A stretch of DNA of 64,000 nucleotides from positions 1 through 64,000 of the forward strand of contig JAAESX010000116.1 in assembly GCA_024228935.1 (NCBI GenBank), written 5' to 3'. The notes under the pieces are model-generated. The model saw nothing but the letters and a program-made list of their open reading frames with translations, was not told where the DNA came from and did no database searches. Positions 8,436 to 16,492 of this stretch are shown piece by piece (positions within the stretch are counted from its first letter, which is position 1; each line of letters starts with the position of its first letter). A program made the position numbers and the translations under genes. The DNA is from Pseudomonadota bacterium (GTDB taxonomy: Bacteria > Myxococcota_A > UBA796 > CAJQPC01).

Positions 8436-9799
8436 CAGGCCAGGCCGTGCTTCTCGATGCGGTACCGAAGGGCATAGCGCGAGATGCCGAGCAGGCGAGC
8501 GGCGGCGGACTGGTTGCCACCGGTCCGGTCGAGCGCCTGCTGCAGGAGGCTCTTCTCGACCTCTTCGAGATCGACGCCCTCCTCGGGCAGGACGAACGGC
8601 GTCGAGCCGGTGGTGCTGCTGCGGCTGTAGCGGACCTCGGCCGGCAGGTGGTCGGCCTCGATGATCTCGTGCGGGTCGAGGATGACCATGCGCTCGATCA
8701 GGTTCCGCAGCTCGCGGACGTTGCCGGGCCATCCGTAGCCACGGAGTCGCTCCAGGGCCTCGCCCGAGATGCCACGCACATCGCGACGGAACTCGCGGGC
8801 GAAGCGCTCGATGAAGTGCTCGCACAGCGGCCCGACGTCCTCGCGGCGCTCGCGCAGGCTGGGGATCTGGACGCGGATGACGTTCAGTCGGAAGTACAGG
8901 TCCTCGCGGAAGTTGCCCTTCGCGACCTCGTCGCCCAGATCGCGGTTGGTCGCGGCGATGACGCCGGCGTCCAGGCGGATCGAGCTGACGCCACCGACCC
9001 GCTTGAAGCAGCGGGACTCGAGCGCGCGCAGGAGCTTGGCCTGCGTGCCCTGGCTCATCTCCCCGATCTCGTCGAGGAAGATGGTGCCGCCGCGGGCGAC
9101 CTCGAAGAGGCCTCGCTTGGTCTGCTTCGCGTCCGTGAACGAGCCACGCTCGTGTCCGAAGAGCTCGGACTCGATGAGCTGCTCGGGCAGTGCCGCGCAG
9201 TCGACCTCCATCATCGGGCCGGACTTGCGGGGTCCCGACTCGTGGATGGCGTGGGCGATGAGGTCCTTTCCGGTCCCGGACTCGCCGGTGAGGAGCACGG
9301 TCGGCGCTTCGACGTCTTCGAGGCGGCGCAGCACGTCGAACAGCTTCTGCATCGCCGGCGACTCGCCGATGATCGAGCCGTAGTGGGCGGTCTGGCGACC
9401 CCGCAGGTAGTGGACCTCACGGGCCAGGCGGTGGTTGTCGAGGGCCTTCTCGACGGCGAGCGCGACCTCGCGCAGGTCGAACGGCTTGGCCAGGTACCCG
9501 GTGGCGCCCAGCTGGGTCGCCTCGACGGCGGAGTCGACGCCGCCATGCGCGGTGAGCACGACGACGGGGGTGTCCCGGCCGGACTCGCGCAGGGCGCGCA
9601 GGAACTGCAGGCCGCCCATCTTGGGCATGTTGAGGTCGGTCAGGATGACGTCGGGAGCGTGCTCCTCGACCAGCTTGAGCGCCTGGACGCCGTCTTCGGC
9701 CTCCACCACGCGGAAGCCCTTGGCTCGCATGTGCTCGTTGACCGACCAGCGGATGAGCTCTTCATCATCGACGACGAGCAGGGTGGCCTGGACTGGCAT
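8435..9799 (-). CDS. Sigma-54-dependent response regulator (NtrC/AtoC class)
   Basis: 454 residues. The receiver domain is at 1-120 with acidic pair DDEE (11-14), phosphorylated Asp55 in ILTDLNMPK and Lys in YLAKPF. An AAA+ domain follows with Walker A GESGTGKD near 176, the sigma-54 contact loop as GSFTDA near 220 (a common variant of GAFTGA), and Walker B GGTIFLDEIGEM. The C-terminus is a Fis-type helix-turn-helix (GGNQSAAARLLGISRYALR). No histidine kinase lies in the window. It is placed in one block with safE and the cbb3 genes, and sigma-54-like promoters precede ccoN, hemN and usp, so it is the obvious candidate activator of that set. Confidence 0.95.
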   Translation of the reverse strand: MPVQATLLVVDDEELIRWSVNEHMRAKGFRVVEAEDGVQALKLVEEHAPDVILTDLNMPKMGGLQFLRALRESGRDTPVVVLTAHGGVDSAVEATQLGATGYLAKPFDLREVALAVEKALDNHRLAREVHYLRGRQTAHYGSIIGESPAMQKLFDVLRRLEDVEAPTVLLTGESGTGKDLIAHAIHESGPRKSGPMMEVDCAALPEQLIESELFGHERGSFTDAKQTKRGLFEVARGGTIFLDEIGEMSQGTQAKLLRALESRCFKRVGGVSSIRLDAGVIAATNRDLGDEVAKGNFREDLYFRLNVIRVQIPSLRERREDVGPLCEHFIERFAREFRRDVRGISGEALERLRGYGWPGNVRELRNLIERMVILDPHEIIEADHLPAEVRYSRSSTTGSTPFVLPEEGVDLEEVEKSLLQQALDRTGGNQSAAARLLGISRYALRYRIEKHGLA

Positions 9800-9854
9800 G
9801 CGTTTCCTCGAGGTTTTTGCTTCGGGGTCTACCCGGTCTCACCGAACCATTGGA

Positions 9855-10010
9855 CTAGCTGAGGAGCCCGGAAGCGACGAGGAAGACCGAGGTCACCAGC
9901 CAGCCCACGACGAACACCGGTCCCACGAGCGCGTGAGCGAGCTGGGTGCTGACCTTGTTGTCCATGTACATGTATGCGGCGGGGCTGTTGGGTTCGTTCG
10001 ACTTGGTCAT
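9855..10010 (-). CDS. 51-residue membrane protein of unknown function
   Basis: A small gene starting MTKSNEPNSPAAYMYMDNKV, followed by one membrane segment (HALVGPVFVVGWLVTSVFLV) and ending ASGLLS. It begins nine bases after the hemN stop, with a GGAG just upstream, and lies ahead of the response regulator in the same direction. The polar, Met/Tyr-containing N-terminus and single helix resemble small respiratory-complex subunits, but no family was recognised. Its place inside a microaerobic block suggests a small accessory subunit or regulator of the oxidase. Confidence 0.65.
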   Translation of the reverse strand: MTKSNEPNSPAAYMYMDNKVSTQLAHALVGPVFVVGWLVTSVFLVASGLLS

Positions 10011-10019
10011 TTCGGACTC

Positions 10020-11345
10020 CTAGACGGTCTGTGAGAAGCGAGCGGCGGTCGCTGCGGGGTCGAAGGCTCGGGCCACGAGCCGGGTGAGAAGCCGACCGCG
10101 TTCCGTTACGCGAATCGTTTGGAGGTCGACCTCGACGAGGTCTTGCTGGACGAGCGAGTGGAGCTCGTCCAGGGCGTCGGCGAAGTGGGTGCCGAACTCG
10201 ACGCCGAAGACGGCCTCGACGGCCTCGATGTCGACGACCAGGTCGCACATGAGGCTGCCGATGACGGCCTCGCGGAGGTGGTCCTCGGAGGTACGGATCC
10301 AGCCGCGCTGATCCAGGCGCTCGCCCTGGTCGAGCTTGCGCATCCAGGCGCCGAGCTTGGGCTCGTCCTGCCACATGACGCCGGCGACGTCGGAGATGGC
10401 CGAGGGACCGAGGCCGACCATGTCGCCGCCGCGTGTCGAGTAGCCCATGAAGCCGCGGCTGCGGGGCTCGGTGACCAGCGGGTCGTCCGGCAGTGCGAAG
10501 TGGTCGAAGCCGATGGGCACGTAGCCGGCGGCCGTCAGTTGCTCCTGGGCCAGCAGCGCACAGGCGGCGCGCTCCTCGACGCCGAGCAGCGCGCTCTCGT
10601 CGATCTTCTGCTGGTGCCGGCGAATCCAGGGCACGTGGGCGTAGCCGAAGATGGCCAGGCGCTCGGGGCGCAGGCCGACGACCTGCTCGAGGGTCTCGCT
10701 GAAGCTGTCCGGCGTCTGGTGCGGCAGGCCGTACATGAGGTCGAGGTTCGTGGTCCAGCCACGCTCCTTCACGAAGCCCACGAGCTCGCCCACGCGGTGG
10801 GTGAGCTGGGGCCGGTCGACCGCGGTGAGCACGCGCTCGTCGAACGATTGCACCCCCAGCGACAGGCGCCGGAAGCCCATCGACGTGAGCATGCGGAGCT
10901 GGTCCAGCGTCGTGATCTCGGGGTCGGCCTCGACCGACAGCTCGCAGTCCGGCATCGGGCGGGCGCGGCGGGTGATGATGCGGGCCAGGCGACGGAGCTG
11001 GGTGGTGTCCAGCCAGGTCGGGGTCCCGCCGCCCAGATGGATGCGGTGGACCGCGAAGTGCGGCATGCGCTCGACCTGGGCGTCCAGGCGGTCGAGGTAG
11101 GTGTCGCCAGCGGACTGGCGGCCGGCCACGACCTGTGTGCAGCCGCAGAACCGGCACTGCTGCTCGCAGAACGGGACGTGCACGTACAACTGGGCTGGGT
11201 GGTCCATGCGGGACAGCGCGTCCTCGACCGTGCCCGGAGGTAGCTCGGTCCAGTTCGGCACGGTCGGGTAGCTGGTGTAGCGGGGACCGGGACGGTCGAA
11301 ACGGGCCAGCTCGGCGGGGGTCAGGCGAGGCACGACGGGGGACAC
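10020..11345 (-). CDS. hemN: Oxygen-independent coproporphyrinogen III oxidase HemN
   Basis: About 441 residues from GTG 11345. The radical SAM motif is CEQQCRFCGC (near residue 60), with the CxxxCxxCxC form diagnostic of HemN. RPGPRYTSYPT precedes it and LGGGTPTWL follows. The C-terminal HemN domain runs from about 360. It converts coproporphyrinogen III to protoporphyrinogen IX without oxygen, supplying haem when oxygen is scarce, which fits its place in the cbb3 block. Neither start candidate (GTG 11345 or GTG 11333) is certain: the sigma-54-like site described separately would put the transcript start near 11336. An in-frame extension to 11438 is unlikely. Confidence 0.94.
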   Translation of the reverse strand: MSPVVPRLTPAELARFDRPGPRYTSYPTVPNWTELPPGTVEDALSRMDHPAQLYVHVPFCEQQCRFCGCTQVVAGRQSAGDTYLDRLDAQVERMPHFAVHRIHLGGGTPTWLDTTQLRRLARIITRRARPMPDCELSVEADPEITTLDQLRMLTSMGFRRLSLGVQSFDERVLTAVDRPQLTHRVGELVGFVKERGWTTNLDLMYGLPHQTPDSFSETLEQVVGLRPERLAIFGYAHVPWIRRHQQKIDESALLGVEERAACALLAQEQLTAAGYVPIGFDHFALPDDPLVTEPRSRGFMGYSTRGGDMVGLGPSAISDVAGVMWQDEPKLGAWMRKLDQGERLDQRGWIRTSEDHLREAVIGSLMCDLVVDIEAVEAVFGVEFGTHFADALDELHSLVQQDLVEVDLQTIRVTERGRLLTRLVARAFDPAATAARFSQTV

Positions 11346-11361
11346 AGCACGATGCGTGCCA
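11346..11361 (-). promoter_or_regulatory. Possible sigma-54 promoter overlapping the hemN start
   Basis: The minus strand reads TGGCACGCATCGTGCT: a full TGGCACG -24 element, GG-N10-GC spacing and one mismatch in the -12 box. The predicted transcript start (near 11336) lies just downstream of the annotated GTG 11345 and just before a second GTG at 11333. If the site is real, hemN would be read from an almost leaderless mRNA. Confidence 0.45.
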
Positions 11362-11419
11362 AGACCCGTCGGCCTGATCTCCTGGGTTTTTGCGCACTCC
11401 GGGGGTGCGGTGGCACAGC

Positions 11420-11434
11420 GATATGGGCGATATC
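11420..11434. promoter_or_regulatory. Palindrome upstream of hemN
   Basis: GATAT-GGGCG-ATATC is a perfect five-base inverted repeat in the gap between usp and hemN. Its centre is about 80 bases upstream of the possible hemN sigma-54 -12 element, where an activator would bind. It does not match the FNR consensus (TTGAT-N4-ATCAA). Confidence 0.35.
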
Positions 11435-11448
11435 CCACAGGTCGAGTC

Positions 11449-11889
11449 TCAGTGCACGACGAGCACGGGTACCGAGGCCTTGGCGCAGACCTGGGTCGTC
11501 ACGGAGCCGAGCCACGCGCGGCCCAGGGCGTTGCGCCCGTGCGTGCCCATCACGATCATGTCGTGGTCTTCGGCCAGCTTGAGGATGAGGCTGGCGGGCT
11601 CTCCGACGCGAACGATGCACGCCCGCTCGACCGGATCCGGGAGGACCTCCTGCGCCAGATCGTCCAGCCGACGGTGCTGCTCGGCCTCCATTCCCTCGAA
11701 GAGGCCCGCCGTGCTGTCGCGGTAGATGGCGGTCCAGCCGACCTCGGCTGCGGCGTAGTACGGCAGGGCGCCGACGTGGACGAGCGTGATGCTGCCGCCG
11801 CTGTCCTGGACGAAGTCGAGGGCGTGCTCCAGGGCTCGCTTGCTGTGGTCGGAGAAGTCGACGGGGACGAGGATGCGCTTGGTCTTCAC
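11449..11889 (-). CDS. Universal stress protein (UspA family)
   Basis: 146 residues from GTG 11889, with a GGAG seven bases upstream. The N-terminal strand is KRILVPVDFSDHSKRAL. The ATP-binding-type motif is MGTHGRNALGRAWLGSVT (G-2x-G-9x-G-S/T) near residue 118, and the protein ends CAKASVPVLVV. These are standard for single-domain Usp proteins, which in many bacteria are induced by low oxygen or respiratory stress. It lies upstream of hemN on the same strand and has its own strong sigma-54-like promoter. An extension to 12177 would run through the oppositely read lipoprotein and is rejected. Confidence 0.92.
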   Translation of the reverse strand: MKTKRILVPVDFSDHSKRALEHALDFVQDSGGSITLVHVGALPYYAAAEVGWTAIYRDSTAGLFEGMEAEQHRRLDDLAQEVLPDPVERACIVRVGEPASLILKLAEDHDMIVMGTHGRNALGRAWLGSVTTQVCAKASVPVLVVH

Positions 11890-11924
11890 AAGGACTCCCT
11901 TGGGCGAGGTGTGCTTTCCGTAGC

Positions 11925-11940
11925 TGCAACCGTCGTGCCA
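11925..11940 (-). promoter_or_regulatory. Consensus sigma-54 promoter for usp
   Basis: The minus strand reads TGGCACGACGGTTGCA, an exact match to TGGCACG-N4-TTGCA. The transcript would start near 11915, leaving a leader of about 26 bases with the Shine-Dalgarno GGAG before GTG 11889. The site lies between usp and the divergently read lipoprotein at 11951. Confidence 0.85.
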
Positions 11941-11950
11941 TCCTCGCGGC

Positions 11951-12457
11951 ATGATCTGGATCCTCCTCGCGTGCGGCACCGAGCCTGCGCCGGCACCCGC
12001 CCCCACCGAGAACCCTTCGGCGATGCGCGATGCCCTGCGGGGGATCCAGTCCGGAGAGACCCCGGACGCGACGCCGACCGATCGGGAGCCGCCGGTCGTC
12101 CCCGACGAGGCGCGTCGCGAGGCCCCCGTGGCGGCCGAGGCCGTCGCCGAGGACCCCGCCGAGTGTGCGGCGGCCAAGGCCGAGCGCGAGTCCGTCGAGG
12201 CCCGGATCTACCAGGCGCGCGCCAGCTCGATCGATCAGGACGAGGACCGCATCGCTCGTGTCCAGGCCGAGATGCAGGCGTGCATCCACGACCCGGAGTG
12301 CGCCAGCGACGGGGACCGCGTGGCCAAGCTCAGCAACGCCCTGACCGCCAGCGAGACCAGCTATGCGTCGGGCTTCGAGCGGGTCGCGGCGCTCGAGGCC
12401 GAGCTCTTCCAGATCGACAAGAAGATCGCTGGGGCCTGCGGTCTCCCCGGTCGCTGA
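11951..12457 (+). CDS. Small lipoprotein with helical, charged body
   Basis: 168 residues. MIWILLACGTEP is an extremely short signal with the modified Cys expected at position 8. A Pro/Ala/Glu-rich linker follows to about residue 70, then a mostly helical segment with four cysteines (AECAAAK, MQACIHDPECAS) and a last one in AGACGLPGR. The charged heptad-like stretch from 75 to 160 suggests a coiled coil. No family was recognised. It is read divergently from usp and may share that regulatory region. Confidence 0.75.
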   Translation: MIWILLACGTEPAPAPAPTENPSAMRDALRGIQSGETPDATPTDREPPVVPDEARREAPVAAEAVAEDPAECAAAKAERESVEARIYQARASSIDQDEDRIARVQAEMQACIHDPECASDGDRVAKLSNALTASETSYASGFERVAALEAELFQIDKKIAGACGLPGR

Positions 12458-12547
12458 GCGATCGCTTCCGTCGAATTGCACAGGTCCTGCACACACGCCT
12501 ATGAGACTCCGCGGCATGGGACGGACTTCCTGCATGTCGACGACGCC

Positions 12548-13033
12548 GTGACGCCCACGCGAGCCGCGCTCTCGACCGCCGCGCTCGGCGCAGCGATCGG
12601 TGGGCTCGGCATGGCCGCTGTGTTGCCCTGGTTGGTGCTGCCGGGCGTGCTCGTCGGCATGCTCGGCGGCGTGGCCATCGGGCTCCTGCCCTCGTTCGTC
12701 CCGGTCGGTCCGGCCTCGCGCTCCATCGTCGCGTCGTTCGCGGCGATGCTGCTGTCCTGGGGTGGAACGCTGCACGCGAGCGCCTTGCTCGTGCAGATCG
12801 ACGGCACGGTCTGGGCGCATGGCCCCGGCCTGGCCTGGGCGGGAGCCGCCATCGTCCTGCTCGGTCCGCTGTCCGCCCTCATCGTCTGTCGGCGCCCCGA
12901 GGACCGCACGGGGTTCCGCCTCCTGGGCGCGCTGCTCAGCATGCCGTTCGTCGGCGTCGGGGCCTGGTTCGGGAACGGCCTGTGTGTTGGCCTGGACCCC
13001 TCACTGATGCTGGCGGCGTCGAGCCTCGGCTGA
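12548..13033 (+). CDS. Hydrophobic membrane protein of unknown function
   Basis: About 161 residues with four to five membrane segments (for example AALGAAIGGLGMAAVLPWLV, SIVASFAAMLLSWGGTL, AGAAIVLLGPLSALIV). The start is uncertain: GTG 12548 gives VTPTRAALSTAALG and was preferred, because the in-frame ATG at 12476 would add an unlikely polar stretch. It ends inside the 3' end of a broken hydrolase gene on the other strand. No conserved motif was recognised. Confidence 0.6.
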   Translation: MTPTRAALSTAALGAAIGGLGMAAVLPWLVLPGVLVGMLGGVAIGLLPSFVPVGPASRSIVASFAAMLLSWGGTLHASALLVQIDGTVWAHGPGLAWAGAAIVLLGPLSALIVCRRPEDRTGFRLLGALLSMPFVGVGAWFGNGLCVGLDPSLMLAASSLG

Positions 13034-13569
13034 GTACCTCGGCCGGGCCGACCAGCCTCGGTTGGCCACGAACTCGGTCACGCGGCGCGCCATGAGCTGC
13101 GGCTGCTCGGTCTCGATGTTGTGGCCGCAGTCCTCGACCAGCACGAGCTCGGCCGCCGGGATGCGATCGGCCAGGAAGACGTTGTTTCTCCAGGGCACCA
13201 GTCGGTCGTCGCGACCCGCCATCACGAGCGTCGGCACGTCGACGGCCGGCAGGAACGGGACGCTGTCGTGGCTCCGGATGGCGGCCAGGTGCGCCAGCAG
13301 TGCTCGGATCGAGAACGGCTCGTCGGCTGCGATCTCGTCCCATCGGTCCATCGTCGCCTCGGCCTGGTCCACGAAGGCGTCCGACAGCGTCACGTGGGCC
13401 TGGATCCGGCGGGCTGGAAGCGCCGCGCGAGCAGGGGCACAATGGGCTCGAAGTACCGGTGGCTCCGGGCCGGCCCGCGGATCAGCACGAGAGAGGGCCC
13501 GGACCCGATGGTGGTCCAGTAGAGGTTGCAGTCGTTCGAGCGGGCGTAGGGCATCTGCGGGAGCTCCAT
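13001..13569 (-). pseudogene. Alpha/beta hydrolase with internal deletion
   Basis: The N-terminal part (from ATG 13569: MELPQMPYARSNDCNLYW, then GSGPSLVLIRGP and FEPIVPLLARRF) and the C-terminal part (VPTLVMAGRDDRLVPWRNN, VLVEDCGHNIETEQP, VTEFVAN) are clearly two ends of one alpha/beta hydrolase. They are in different frames, and the middle, including the GxSxG nucleophile elbow, is missing. About 100 residues seem to have been lost near 13400-13425. The acid and His positions of the triad remain (GRDD, GHN). The start codon overlaps the stop of the frame-corrected upstream metallo-hydrolase (TGATG), so the two were once co-translated. Confidence 0.75.
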
Positions 13570-13636
13570 CACAGGTCGATTCGATGGCCGTCTTCGGCGA
13601 GCAGGACCGTGCCGTCGTAGGCACGGGGGGCGTCCC

Positions 13637-14506
13637 TCAGGAAGCGCCAGCGGAGGGTGGGGCCACCAGGGGCGGGGAGATGTGGGTGGGCGCGAGCTGG
13701 TCGGCGCCGGCGAGCTGGGCGACCCGGGCCGCGTCCGCCGCCGAGCTGTGGTTGACGAGCGCGTCGCGGATGAGCGCTCCGGTCCGCTCGTCGGCTCGAC
13801 GGGCGACCTGCTCGGCCAGGGCCTTGTCCATGGCCTCGTGGATCAGCAGGTCGGCGCCCTCGGCGTTCTCGACCACCGCATCGCTGGTGCGGGTGTCGCC
13901 GCTGATCACCACGACCTTGCCGGCGTCCTCGACGCGGTAGCCCCAGGCGTCCTCGACCGGCTCGTGGCCGACGCGGAACGCGCGGACGACCAGGCCGTCC
14001 TCGTTGAAGACCACGCCGTCATCGACCTGGCGCACGGTCGTCGAAGGGGCCTCCAGGTGCCCGGGGTGCTGGGCGGCCCGGTGGTCGTGGTCGATCCGGT
14101 AGGCCTGCTCGAAGCCGGCGACGACGTCCTCGACCCCGTCGGGCCCGACAACGGTGAGCGCGTGGTCGCGGCCCAGGACCTCGCTGGCGATGGTCAGCTG
14201 GCCCAGGTCCCCGTAGTGGTCGCTGTGGAAGTGCGTGAGGAAGACGGTGTCCACGTGCTGGAGCGGGACGCCGCTCTGGCCGAGCACGCGCGTCGACCCG
14301 GGGCCGGTGTCGAACAGCAGCACGCGGTCGGCGGCCAGGATCGCGACGCTGGAGCCGGCTCGGTCGTCGGTCGAGAGCGTGCCGGTCCCGCCGAACACGA
14401 CGTGCAGATCGCCGTCGCTCAAGAGCGAGGTGTCGTTCATCGCGGCGAGCTCTCGATCGATGAGAGCGTCCGTCGGAGAGCTGCAGGCCAGGAGGAAGAG
14501 AAGCAT
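13637..14506 (-). CDS. Metallo-beta-lactamase-fold lipoprotein, frameshifted near its end
   Basis: Starts MLLFLLACSSPTDALIDREL, a short lipoprotein signal. The fold signature is THFHSDHYGDL (near residue 90), with a later GDTRTSD and HEAM, as in arylsulfatase/RNase Z-like metallo-hydrolases that bind two zinc ions. As printed it ends at 13637 with PPLVAPPSAGAS. A one-base shift at 13659-13666 (a GGGGCC stretch) restores a normal family C-terminus, RFLRDAPRAYDGTVLLAEDG, that stops at 13569 and overlaps the hydrolase start. The intact gene is therefore probably 13569..14506. The substrate is unknown; the protein should be envelope-anchored. Confidence 0.8.
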   Translation of the reverse strand: MLLFLLACSSPTDALIDRELAAMNDTSLLSDGDLHVVFGGTGTLSTDDRAGSSVAILAADRVLLFDTGPGSTRVLGQSGVPLQHVDTVFLTHFHSDHYGDLGQLTIASEVLGRDHALTVVGPDGVEDVVAGFEQAYRIDHDHRAAQHPGHLEAPSTTVRQVDDGVVFNEDGLVVRAFRVGHEPVEDAWGYRVEDAGKVVVISGDTRTSDAVVENAEGADLLIHEAMDKALAEQVARRADERTGALIRDALVNHSSAADAARVAQLAGADQLAPTHISPPLVAPPSAGAS

Positions 14507-14630
14507 GGCCCCCTCGTTTGCAGGCCACGTGCCACCCGCGCGATCCATCGAGGAGTACGTGCTGGACTGGATCTCCACTTCACTGGGGTGCTCGCTCTGT
14601 CGTCGAGCCGTGACGCGTTAGTCGCCGGTC

Positions 14631-15113
14631 GTGGTCACCATCAAGAAGTACAGCAACCGCCGCCTCTACGACACGTCGAAGAGCCGGTACCTGAACCTCG
14701 AGGAGCTCGCGGCGCTGGTCCGCTCGGGCGAGACCGTGCGGGTCGTGGACGCCAAGTCCGGAGAAGACCTGACGCGCGAGGTCCTGATGGAGGTCGTGCT
14801 GAAGACGCTCAAGGGCGCCGAGCTGCTGCCGGTCGGGATGCTGCACCGGATGATCCGCTCGACCGGGACCGACCCCGTCCAGCGGATGCTGCACGACCAG
14901 CTGTCCACAGGCATGCAGCTCGTGTCAGCCCAGATGGACCAGGTCGAGGCGATGCTCGGTCGTGGTCCGAAGCCGTCCGAGGCCCAGGCTCCCCAGAGCG
15001 CCCCGCACCAGGCCGGCGATGAGCCCCCTGTCGACGAGGCGCCCGAAGGCGATCCGGAGCTGGAGGCCCTGCGGGCGAAGCTCGCCGCGCTCGAGGCGCG
15101 GCTGAAGGGCTAG
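14631..15113 (+). CDS. phaR: PhaR-type polyhydroxyalkanoate regulator (PHB_acc domain)
   Basis: 160 residues from GTG 14631. The N-terminal domain (TIKKYSNRRLYDTSKSRYL, then LEELAALVRSGETVRVVDAKSGEDLT) is the well-conserved PhaR DNA-binding domain, followed by a PHB_acc-like segment (VLLKTL-type, here EVVLKTLKGAELLPVGML). The C-terminal third is Pro/Glu-rich and ends in a short helix. In other bacteria PhaR senses polyhydroxyalkanoate and represses phasin and synthesis genes. No pha genes are visible in the window, so a more general regulatory role is possible. The next gene is convergent, with four bases of overlap. Confidence 0.88.
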   Translation: MVTIKKYSNRRLYDTSKSRYLNLEELAALVRSGETVRVVDAKSGEDLTREVLMEVVLKTLKGAELLPVGMLHRMIRSTGTDPVQRMLHDQLSTGMQLVSAQMDQVEAMLGRGPKPSEAQAPQSAPHQAGDEPPVDEAPEGDPELEALRAKLAALEARLKG

Positions 15114-16411
15114 ACCGGCGACCAGTCCTCGGGCGAGGCCGGGACCTGCTCCCCGCTGCGGATGTCCTTCACGGTGTGGCCGTTGTCGCCTCGGGCGGGC
15201 ATCCAGACATACGGGATGCCGGCCTTGTCGGCCCACCCGATCTGCTTTCCGTACCCCTTGGACGTGTGGCACACGACCGTGGAGACGCCGCGAGCGCGGA
15301 GCTGCCGGGCGACGGCCTCGCTGTCTGTGCGCGAGTCCTCGCCGTGGACCGCCACCATCACGTCGGCGGTGCTGGCCCGGCCGTAGCCGGGGAGCGCGTC
15401 GAAGAGCCCCAGGTTCAGGCAGTACCCCATGATCCGGGTGACGCCGATCGAGGCGCCGACGCCCGGGAGCCGCGCCTTTCCGCCGCCCGCCAGGTTGTCG
15501 TACCGGCCGCCGCTGCAGACCGTGGACAGATCGTGCCCGACGAAGACGCCCTCGACGACGGTGCCCGTGTAGTAGTCGAGCCCGCGCGCGATCCGCAGGT
15601 CGGCGACGACATCCGCCGAGGAGACGTCTGCGCACTGGTCCAGGACCGAGGACAGCTCGCCGAGTCCGACGTCGAGGAGCTCGTGCTCGATGCCCAGCGC
15701 CCGCACCTGGGACTCCAGCTCCCCGCCCACCGTCGAGGAGATCTCGGCGATGGCCAGACAGCGGTCGGCCACCTCGGCACTCCGGCCAGCCTCGACCAGC
15801 AGGGTCGCGACCTTCTCGGGCCCGATCTTGTCGAGCTTGTCGACGATCCGCAGCGTGCCGGTGATGTCCTCGATCCCGAGGCCTCGGTACAGCCCCTCGA
15901 GCACCTTGCGGTTGTTGATCATCAGCTTGGTGCGCGGGACGGGGAGCGCGCCCATCGTGTGCGCCAGGAGTCGCACGATCTCGCCGTCGTAGCGGACATC
16001 CAGCTTCTCGCTGCCGATGATGTCGATGTCGGCCTGCAGGAACTCCCGGTACCGACCGAGCTGCGGGCGCTCGCCGCGCCACGCGGGCTGGATCTGGTAG
16101 CGACGGAACGGGAAGGTCAGTTGGCCTCGGTTCGCCGCGACGTACCGCGCGAACGGCACGGTGAGGTCGAAGTGCAGGCCCAGCTCGGCGGCCTTCTCGG
16201 GGGCGTCCGAGAGCCGCTTCAGGACGTAGATCTCCTTGTCGGTGTCTCCACCCTTGCTCAGGAGCGCGGACAGCGGCTCGACAGCGCGGGTGTGCAGCGG
16301 GACGTAGCCGTGGAGGCTGAACTCGCGTCGGAGGATGGTCAGCAGATCCTGCTGGACGAGCTCGTCCGCAGGAAGCCACTCGGGGAAACCGGACAGGGCC
16401 TTCTTGCTCAT
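15110..16411 (-). CDS. hisS: Histidyl-tRNA synthetase
   Basis: 433 residues, class II synthetase. Motif 2 is seen in AWRGERPQLGRYREFLQADIDIIG. The histidine-specific motif is RIARGLDYYTGTVVEGVF, followed by GGRYDNLAGG, and motif 3 lies near GVGASIGVTRI. The C-terminal anticodon-binding domain follows (ADVMVAVHGED to the end, with SKGYGKQIGWADKAGIPYVW). It charges tRNA-His in the cytoplasm. Its length is normal and the ATG at 16411 gives MSKKALSGFPEW. It is read divergently from the acyltransferase at 16493. Confidence 0.97.
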   Translation of the reverse strand: MSKKALSGFPEWLPADELVQQDLLTILRREFSLHGYVPLHTRAVEPLSALLSKGGDTDKEIYVLKRLSDAPEKAAELGLHFDLTVPFARYVAANRGQLTFPFRRYQIQPAWRGERPQLGRYREFLQADIDIIGSEKLDVRYDGEIVRLLAHTMGALPVPRTKLMINNRKVLEGLYRGLGIEDITGTLRIVDKLDKIGPEKVATLLVEAGRSAEVADRCLAIAEISSTVGGELESQVRALGIEHELLDVGLGELSSVLDQCADVSSADVVADLRIARGLDYYTGTVVEGVFVGHDLSTVCSGGRYDNLAGGGKARLPGVGASIGVTRIMGYCLNLGLFDALPGYGRASTADVMVAVHGEDSRTDSEAVARQLRARGVSTVVCHTSKGYGKQIGWADKAGIPYVWMPARGDNGHTVKDIRSGEQVPASPEDWSPV

Positions 16412-16492
16412 GAGGCGCAGCTATCCACGGCAGCACGCGCGGTCACGCGCTCGTCGCTGGAACGCCCGCGATCGGTGCGCTATCGAGCCGTC

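Noticed and set aside
11391..11410. Hairpin GCACTCC...GGGGTGC as a terminator for usp
   Set aside because: The run of T lies on the wrong side for the minus strand.
11411..11426. TGGCACAG on the plus strand as a sigma-54 site
   Set aside because: The -12 position is TG, not GC, and no plus-strand gene follows.
15176..16492. A long N-terminal extension of the acyltransferase gene
   Set aside because: It is antisense to hisS; the acyltransferase starts at ATG 16493.
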